Part shown: piece by piece, positions 10,392 through 15,571 of the stretch
Position numbering within the stretch: the first letter of the stretch is position 1
Layout: every line of letters starts with the position of its first letter
Origin: Hepatocystis sp. ex Piliocolobus tephrosceles
Lineage: Eukaryota > Apicomplexa > Aconoidasida > Haemosporida > Plasmodiidae
Assembly (NCBI GenBank): GCA_902459845.2
Contig: CABPSV020000268.1
Coordinates: 5,037-20,607, forward strand
DNA: 15,571 nt
Direction of reading: 5' to 3'
Translations under genes and position numbers: made by a program
The notes under the pieces: generated by a model
The model's database searches: none
The model's input: the letters and a program-made list of their open reading frames with translations, nothing else
Told to the model about the DNA's origin: nothing

Positions 10392-11063
10392 TTATATATG
10401 TTGGTGAAGTATGGCTTTTTGTGTTGGTGATTCACCTACACTTACTTCTACATAATTAACACTTTTTTTTTTTAAAAATGATAAACTTATTGATTCAATT
10501 ATTTTATCTAAAATATATTGTCCTATTTCTTCAACAGAAGAATGTTTTATAGGTATTAAAACACAATCCTTCTGTGGGAAAGAATATAAAGAATTATCTT
10601 CACATATAATTTCAAAATTATTATGAACTTCTTTAATTTGTAAAACATCACTATATATAGGTAAAATAAAACGATGATCTAATGTTTTACAAATATCGTT
10701 TACAATCTTTTTTAATATATCAAAATCAATAACATAACCATCTTCTTGTATACTTCCTTTTATTTTTAATGATACGTTATAATTGTGACCATGTAATGAT
10801 TCTTTGTATCCTTTGTATGCAATAAAATGTGCACAGTTAAATGAAAAGGAAGGAGACTCAATTAAAACTTCTGCTACATTGTTTTTCGCTACATTGTTTT
10901 TCGCTACATTGTTTTTCGCTACATTGTTTTTCGCTACATTGTTTTTCGATATATTGTTTTTCGATATATTGTTTTTCGTTATATTAGCTAGTTTTACATC
11001 GGCTAGTTTTACACTGGCCAGTGTTATGCTGCTTTCCACATTGTTTGAAGTATGTTTCATCAT
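10392..11063 (-). CDS. PTPS: 6-pyruvoyltetrahydropterin synthase, glutamate-type (PTPS-III), folate pathway
   Basis: This encodes 223 residues. The family uses 7,8-dihydroneopterin triphosphate. The apicomplexan PTPS-III form makes 6-hydroxymethyl-7,8-dihydropterin and so bypasses dihydroneopterin aldolase on the way to folate (established knowledge). Zinc ligands are visible as H79, H91 and H93 (NCAHF and LHGHNY). E88 in KESLHGH stands in place of the usual catalytic Cys before HGH. Other conserved elements are YVIDFDILK (109-117), LDHRFIL (128-134) and GESPTQKA (210-217). The core spans about 66-223. Residues 1-65 are an extra low-complexity tail with a KNN[IV][SA] array. Two ATGs are adjacent, and an in-frame TAG lies 15 nt upstream of the first, so I chose that ATG. 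It is a single exon. It converges with the ligase and lies in the same direction as the POP4 gene behind it. Cytosolic, as no targeting signal is seen. Confidence 0.95.
   Translation of the reverse strand: MMKHTSNNVESSITLASVKLADVKLANITKNNISKNNISKNNVAKNNVAKNNVAKNNVAKNNVAEVLIESPSFSFNCAHFIAYKGYKESLHGHNYNVSLKIKGSIQEDGYVIDFDILKKIVNDICKTLDHRFILPIYSDVLQIKEVHNNFEIICEDNSLYSFPQKDCVLIPIKHSSVEEIGQYILDKIIESISLSFLKKKSVNYVEVSVGESPTQKAILHQHI
10872..10976 (-). repeat. 15-bp coding minisatellite, 7 units (KNN[IV][SA]) in PTPS N-terminus
   Basis: Seven 15-bp units encode KNNIS twice and KNNVA five times (residues 30-64). The KNNVA copies are almost identical in DNA, which marks recent duplication. The preceding residues 16-29 (ASVKL, ADVKL, ANIT) also have a five-residue period, suggesting an older decayed extension of the array. 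The repeat ends one residue before the enzyme core begins, so length variation should not touch the active site. Confidence 0.93.
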
Positions 11064-11343
11064 AGTAATAAATTGCTAAATGTTTATATAGTTGTTTACT
11101 AAGTCTGAGATTTTAAGAAAACTTAAATCATACACAAGAACAAGTCTTATCTTTATTATGCTTCTTATTTTGGGACTTCTTTTTGTTCTTTTTTTTTAGT
11201 AGGAGCTTTTTTTATCCATACGTAAAAAAAAAAAAATTACTTTAATTTTTTAAAAACACTGATATAATGGTAATAGTTATAATATAAATAATAAATGATA
11301 TTTAAAAGGTTGGATAATTAAAACTGGTATATAAATAAATAAA

Positions 11344-11346
<3 letters not shown>

Positions 11347-11372
<26 letters not shown>
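11347..11372. repeat. (AT)13 dinucleotide microsatellite
   Basis: Uninterrupted AT alternation in the spacer upstream of PTPS, about 285 bp from its start codon. Confidence 0.95.
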
Positions 11373-11378
<6 letters not shown>

Positions 11379-11541
11379 TCTAATTATTTATGTTAGATTG
11401 TTTCACTCATCTAAAAATCATTCAAATAAAATTACAAGATATACAAAATAATTTATAATACTAGAAGAGACATAAATTATGAATAATATTTCATATTTTT
11501 TTTTATAAAAAAAAGGACTTCTTGTCAAAAAAAAAAAAAAA

Positions 11542-11584
11542 AATAATAATAATAATAAAATAATAATAATAATAATAATAATAA
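11542..11584. repeat. (AAT)n trinucleotide microsatellite, interrupted once
   Basis: AAT/ATA units preceded by a 17-nt A run, with a single AAAA interruption near 11557. Non-coding. Confidence 0.9.
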
Positions 11585-12117
11585 CACAAAACTAAAAAAA
11601 AGAAGGCTATTATATAACAATTAATAACATTTTAATTTAAAATATGGGCATCTTATTCATTCATTATTATTATTTTTACTATTATAACTTTTTTTTTTTT
11701 TTTATTTAAAGTGTTTTATGTTTTGCCTCAAGCATCACAATTGAAACATTAGAAGCAATACACATATATACATGTATATAAAGCGTAGTGATACAAATAT
11801 GATATTTTTTTTGAATAACTTAATATAATAGGACATGGGAACAAAAAAATTGAAAAAAATAAAGCTCTAAGTTAAAAAAAAAAAAAATAAACAAAAATTA
11901 CTAAAATAAACAACGGTGACATATGTGTATGTGTACAATGTATATATATATATATTACAAATTTAAATGCGTTTAAAAATTATTAAAAAAATAAACAAAT
12001 GAACAAGCTGTTTAAAAAAATTAATAAAAATTAATAAAAAAATAAACAAATAAGTTAAATAAAAATAAAATAACTTAAAATAATATGTTATGAAACAAAA
12101 TAAATGTTTACTTTTAA

Positions 12118-12304
12118 TTAAATAGCTCTATTTTGTAAAACCTTATACGTTTTATAAGATTTTAGTGCAGGGTCTCGTAATAACTGTGTGCCGTGTAAGT
12201 AATAACTTTTATTTTTTATGTATAACGAAAAAACTGATTTATTCTTCAATAATATCAACGTTTTGTTATTAGGTGTGATTATTTTAAAAGACTATAAAAA
12301 AAAA

Positions 12305-12336
<32 letters not shown>

Positions 12337-13050
12337 TTATATGCGTTGCGTATATTCAGGGATATGGGCGTTTGTATACAGAAAAAGCATATGCATCAGT
12401 AACTGATGTATACATATGCATAAAATGTAATATAAACATGTACTGATTAGTACATATTATTTTATTATTCGGCAAAATGTATTTTTTTATTAAAAGGAAA
12501 AGAAAAAAATAATGAAAAATGTAGCTCATTTTGTTCTAACATATCACATTACATTATATTTTATTTCGTTTTATTTTATTTCGTTTTATTTTATTTCGTT
12601 TTATTTTATTTCGTTTTATTTTATTTCGTTTTATTTTATTTCGTTTTATTTTATTTCGTTTTATTTTAGTTCGTTTTATATAATTACTTGTTGCGTTTCC
12701 AATAATATAATTCCTTTTAGCCCAATATATGTAGCACATCGTGATTTATGAATTTCTATTTTTGCTCCATTTAACTCCATATCATTAATTGTACTTAAAT
12801 CTAACTCGTGTTTGTTTGTTATTTTAATTAATTCATCTACATATATATTCCATAGCTTATTCAATTGTATGGCATATTCATAAGACATGGATTTTTCATT
12901 TAAAACATTAACTTTTGTATATTCATTGGATGTCAAACCATTTTTTCCTATTTTATTTATATTATTATTAACATTATAAGGCGGTTTTGAGAATTTACTA
13001 TTAATAATCACAGATGCATATTTGTATATATCATGATCCTAAAATGTTAG

Positions 13051-13084
<34 letters not shown>

Positions 13085-13659
13085 ATAATAAAGAAGGTAT
13101 ATTATTATAAAGTATGTAAAAAATAATGTTTGAAATAAAAAAAAGGACATATAAAGAACTATGTACTTTAACATGTATACATACATACATACGTACATAC
13201 ACAGAAAGAGCGAAATTCACTTTTTAATATTTATATAAATAATATTACCTTGAAATAGTTTTTAAGATCGTCACAAATATCAACTGTTGTCTCTTGATTT
13301 ATAAATGGGTGGTCATATATTTTATGATCTTGAGTAATATTATTGTTATAAGATTTATAATTATTATAAACAGCTCTATTTTTATTTGTAAAGTTGTTTT
13401 CTTCTTTGGTATGTGTTTTTAAAATATTTATATTTTTATTCGAATTATTATTTGCGTCCCTTTTTACATTTTGCTTAATAAGTTGAAAATTAGCATTACC
13501 ATAATTATGCTTACCATTGCCATATTTCTTCACACTTAAATTAATGTTTTTATTTTCTTTTCTTTTTAAATAATTATTATTTTGTATGTATGAATTTTGG
13601 TGTGTTATGTCATTTGTTTTTCGTCTTTTCATAATTTCGGATGTTGTAAAGTTGTCCAT
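12118..13659 (-). CDS. POP4: RNase P/MRP protein subunit Rpp29/POP4, three exons (13249-13659, 12688-13038, 12118-12291)
   Basis: Rpp29/POP4 is a protein subunit of nuclear RNase P and RNase MRP, which process precursor tRNA and rRNA (established). My model joins three phase-0 exons of 137, 117 and 57 codons, giving 311 residues. Exon 1 starts MDNFTTSEIMKRRK and is Asn/Lys-rich with no known domain. Exon 2 has an LNKLWNIYVDELI helix and the family core LNGAKIEIHKSRCATYIGLK, then GIILLETQQ. Exon 3 continues SFKIITPNNKTLILL, FSLYI and YYLHGTQLLRDPALKSYKTY and ends at TAA. The join ETQQ-SFKII aligns without gap to the human ETKHIFKII segment, which fixes the exon 2/3 junction. Every exon border has GT donors and AG acceptors. 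Unspliced RNA meets stops within six codons at both introns. The N-terminal extension makes it longer than the roughly 220-residue human protein. Confidence 0.9.
12342..12419. other. GC-richer island with inverted repeat in POP4 intron 2
   Basis: About 28 bases from 12343 to 12370 are roughly half G+C, in an intron otherwise almost free of G/C. Next to it CATCAGT (12394-12400) faces ACTGATG (12402-12408) across one base. GCATATG (12387-12393) faces CATATGC (12413-12419) with a 4-nt TATA bulge. No protein is supported. A structured intronic RNA or a protein-binding site is possible, and the strand is unknown. Confidence 0.5.
12554..12673. repeat. 15-bp intronic minisatellite, 8 units
   Basis: The unit TTTTATTTTATTTCG repeats eight times; the first and last copies each have one substitution. 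It sits inside POP4 intron 2, close to the 5' splice site. The plus-strand frame reading FYFIS units and the minus-strand frame reading KIKRN units both arise from the repeat. Confidence 0.95.
13039..13248 (-). other. Intron 1 of POP4 (210 bp)
   Basis: On the minus strand it begins GTAATATT after AAG and ends CTAACATTTTAG. A 32-nt T tract (A run at 13051-13082 on the plus strand) lies just upstream of CTAAC, which fits a branch site and a pyrimidine tract. It also holds a short (CATA)n near 13179-13200. The unspliced frame stops after VILFI. Confidence 0.88.
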
Positions 13660-13750
13660 TTTTATTATGATTATATTTAAATATGATGTTGCTCAAAGGT
13701 TAATGTTTTGATCCAAAAAAAAAAAAAAAAAAATATTAAACATATAAAAA

Positions 13751-13780
13751 AGTGTAAATAAGTGTAAATAAGTGTAAATA
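13751..13780. repeat. 10-bp direct repeat, 3 exact units, upstream of POP4
   Basis: AGTGTAAATA occurs three times head to tail, followed by a decayed copy (AGTTAAATAA). It lies about 90-120 bp upstream of the POP4 ATG, in the probable 5' UTR or core promoter. Confidence 0.85.
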
Positions 13781-13997
13781 AGTTAAATAAGTATGTATAT
13801 ATATATATTCAATAATATTAATATTTATTTAATTTTTTTATTATAATTATTAACTCATATGTTATGTCCATGTTTTTTTTTTTTTTCCTTTTTTTTTTAT
13901 TTTTATTATAATTCGTTTTAATTCACATCGATTATTTAATCGTACATATAAGGTAGTGACCTATATTTTATATGTTCTATCTTTAATTATTATTTAG

Positions 13998-14036
<39 letters not shown>
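13998..14036. repeat. Poly(A) tract of 39
   Basis: Uninterrupted A run about 340 bp upstream of the POP4 start codon. Exact length is uncertain because sequencing is unreliable in such runs. Confidence 0.9.
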
Positions 14037-14039
<3 letters not shown>

Positions 14040-14202
14040 TTTTCATAAATTATAAAATTTTTGTATTTTAGACAGACGAATGTGTACTAAACAATGAAAT
14101 TCTTATAGTACCACCATTTTTTTTTTTTTTTTTTTATGTAACCGGATTCAAAAAGTAAATAAATTAAATAAAATAAGTTAAAGAATATAGTATATCAAAC
14201 AG

Positions 14203-14237
14203 AAAAAAAAAAAAAAAAAAAAAAAAAAGGAGGGGGT
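14203..14237. repeat. Poly(A)26 followed by GGAGGGGGT
   Basis: Twenty-six A bases run directly into GGAGGGGGT, one of only two dense G runs in the upstream region. A resemblance to the G-box reported for some Plasmodium promoters is possible but not demonstrated. Confidence 0.7.
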
Positions 14238-14436
14238 GATACAGGTACAATTTAATTTAATAATTGGTTATGTTTTATACAAACAAAACAAATGTAAGTA
14301 TTATGATGATGAACTCGTGTACAATATTTAAATATGAATACACTTAATTATAGTTGAAAATTTATCACATTCACAGTATATTTATGTATATTAAAATGGG
14401 CTCTTATGTGTTAAATTGATTTATTATTTATTGAGC

Positions 14437-14469
<33 letters not shown>

Positions 14470-15058
14470 TATGATATGTAAATATGTAAAAGCGTAAAAG
14501 TGTAAATATATATATATTTTATATATACACTTATTTTTTTTGTGTATATTAATATGTATACATTAATATGCATATAATATATGTATACTATGTGAATATG
14601 TTCATGTAATTAAATTGAGTGGGAAACCATTACGTTAAACATAAAAAAAAATTAATATACATTTATATAAAGGTATGCAATATGCATACATACATATATG
14701 TACATATATAATAACATATGATGAAGCCTTTCAATGTTTTTTTACTTTTTCATTTTTATATAGTTAAAATCAGTAAGGAAAACAAAAAAAATAAAGGCTA
14801 TTTAAGTGTATATACGTCGATAATAATTAAGATAAACAAAATAAAATGAGACGACTAAAATTGTCATTGAAGAATAAAATTGTTTTGGTTATTTTATGTA
14901 TAATAGTTGATTTAATTTTAACACTAGCATTATAGAATCGTAGTATATGCAATTGAATGCAAGCACATGTAAATAAATATATGCAAATATATGCATTTCT
15001 TTGTACATGCATTTATTTATTTAAACAACCACATACAAATATCGGTGACGAAATTATG

Positions 15059-15062
<4 letters not shown>

Positions 15063-15092
<30 letters not shown>
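15063..15092. repeat. (TA)15 dinucleotide microsatellite
   Basis: Uninterrupted TA alternation in the non-coding region upstream of POP4. Confidence 0.93.
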
Positions 15093-15096
<4 letters not shown>

Positions 15097-15338
15097 GTAT
15101 AAGCTAAAATTGTTATGTACTATTAAAAAAAAAAAAAAAATGTACATATGTAAATATATGTATATATGCATATATATAATCCATAAAAAAGAGAGATATT
15201 TATGTACAAAAAAATTTAACGATACGTTATATTAAGCTCTTAAATGTAACTATAGCTTATTTAAAATAAGCATATAACAAAGTGTACATATTTTTAAATA
15301 TGCAATTTAATATTTATATTTTACTATCTATACAATAT

Positions 15339-15341
<3 letters not shown>

Positions 15342-15399
<58 letters not shown>

Positions 15400-15430
15400 T
15401 TTTTTTTTTTTTTTTTTGGGGGAGGGGGGT
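15342..15430. repeat. (AT)n - poly(T) - G-run composite tract
   Basis: Fifty-three bases of AT alternation (15342-15394) lead, after one A, into T22 (15396-15417) and then GGGGGAGGGGGGT (15418-15430). The order homopolymer then G-run mirrors the tract at 14203-14237. Confidence 0.9.
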
Positions 15431-15501
15431 TATTTTTATTTTTTTTATATTAAGCTAAAATTAAGATTTTTAAAATAATAAATAAATTTATATATTTTCT
15501 C

Positions 15502-15508
<7 letters not shown>

Positions 15509-15571
<63 letters not shown>
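15509..15571. repeat. Poly(T) of 63 running to the window end
   Basis: The last 63 bases are all T, preceded by a TTTTCTCTTTTCTC pyrimidine stretch. Such a run at an edge often marks a contig break or an uncertain homopolymer length. Confidence 0.85.

Larger units (their letters stand above)
11064..12117. other. Intergenic spacer: PTPS upstream region and POP4 3' flank
   Basis: These 1054 bp separate two same-direction minus-strand genes. They contain (AT)n at 11347-11372, an A run then (AAT)n at about 11527-11584, and T and A tracts throughout. Somewhere here the POP4 transcript must end and PTPS transcription must begin. I see no third reading frame with amino-acid-like composition, no tRNA and no recognisable promoter motif. 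Confidence 0.75.
12292..12687 (-). other. Intron 2 of POP4 (396 bp)
   Basis: On the minus strand it starts GTAATTATATAA after CAACAA and ends in a T tract followed by ATAG. It contains a 15-bp minisatellite within 15 nt of the donor, a GC-richer island with an inverted repeat (12342-12419), and (AT)n near the acceptor. Protein homology on both sides supports these borders. Confidence 0.9.
13660..15571. other. Non-coding region upstream of POP4
   Basis: This 1.9-kb region upstream of the POP4 start codon is almost entirely A/T. It holds three 10-bp AGTGTAAATA units (13751-13780), A39 (13998-14036), A26 (14203-14228) followed by GGAGGGGG, several (AT)n tracts and a 63-nt terminal T run. Poly(dA:dT) tracts are usual in Plasmodium promoters and exclude nucleosomes. 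I see no convincing coding frame; the longest frames are AT-repeat by-products. Confidence 0.75.

Noticed and set aside
10804..11079. Plus-strand open frame over the PTPS N-terminus with repeated ATLFF units
   Set aside because: It is the antisense reading of the 15-bp KNNVA array. PTPS on the other strand has a clear enzyme fold and active-site residues.
12355..12405. Firm call of a box C/D snoRNA in POP4 intron 2
   Set aside because: The C-like box (TGATGC) differs from consensus, and no convincing terminal stem flanks the C-like and D-like boxes. It is reported only as an unexplained structured island.
12512..12751. Plus-strand frame of FYFIS repeats
   Set aside because: It is a by-product of the 15-bp intronic minisatellite and overlaps the end of POP4 exon 2 on the other strand.
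14827..15235. Short frames rich in Tyr, Ile and Cys upstream of POP4
   Set aside because: They arise from (AT)n and TGCATA-type repeats. They have no domain and no plausible splice partners, and overlap each other on both strands.

Overview
This window is nuclear DNA from a malaria parasite, most likely Plasmodium falciparum or a close Laverania relative. The base composition is extremely AT-rich. Intergenic DNA is dominated by poly(dA), poly(dT) and (AT)n tracts, and the proteins carry long Asn, Lys and Asn/Tyr low-complexity insertions. Two of the three genes are also recognisable Plasmodium genes lying next to each other: a giant HECT-type ubiquitin ligase and the glutamate-type 6-pyruvoyltetrahydropterin synthase (PTPS). 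From memory, this pair is adjacent on P. falciparum chromosome 6, as PF3D7_0628100 and PF3D7_0628000. That assignment was not checked here.

Layout. (1) Positions 1-9528, plus strand, hold the 3' part of a giant HECT E3 ubiquitin ligase gene. The frame is open to the left edge, so the true start lies outside the window. The visible part contains a probable SPRY-like fold, ankyrin repeats, polyQ and Asn/Tyr-rich linkers, a Cys-rich module, and a C-terminal HECT domain split by an insertion of about 345 residues. (2) Positions 9529-10391 separate two convergent 3' ends. They hold a possible 3'-UTR stem-loop, T-rich tracts and an 18-bp minisatellite. (3) Positions 10392-11063, minus strand, encode PTPS with a seven-unit pentapeptide repeat at its N-terminus. 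(4) Positions 11064-12117 are AT-rich spacer: the PTPS promoter side plus the 3' flank of the next gene. (5) Positions 12118-13659, minus strand, hold a three-exon gene that I reconstruct as the RNase P/MRP protein subunit Rpp29/POP4 (311 codons). Its second intron carries a 15-bp minisatellite and a GC-richer island with an inverted repeat. (6) Positions 13660-15571 are non-coding upstream DNA with long homopolymers, two G-runs next to homopolymers, and a 63-nt poly(T) at the window end.

The three genes do not form a pathway. The ligase acts in protein ubiquitylation, PTPS in folate synthesis, and Rpp29/POP4 in tRNA/rRNA precursor processing. The most distinctive items are the split HECT domain and its HERC-like partner domains, the Glu-type PTPS active site and repeat tail, the spliced POP4 gene, and the unexplained structured island in POP4 intron 2. 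I found no clear evidence of a wholly new system.
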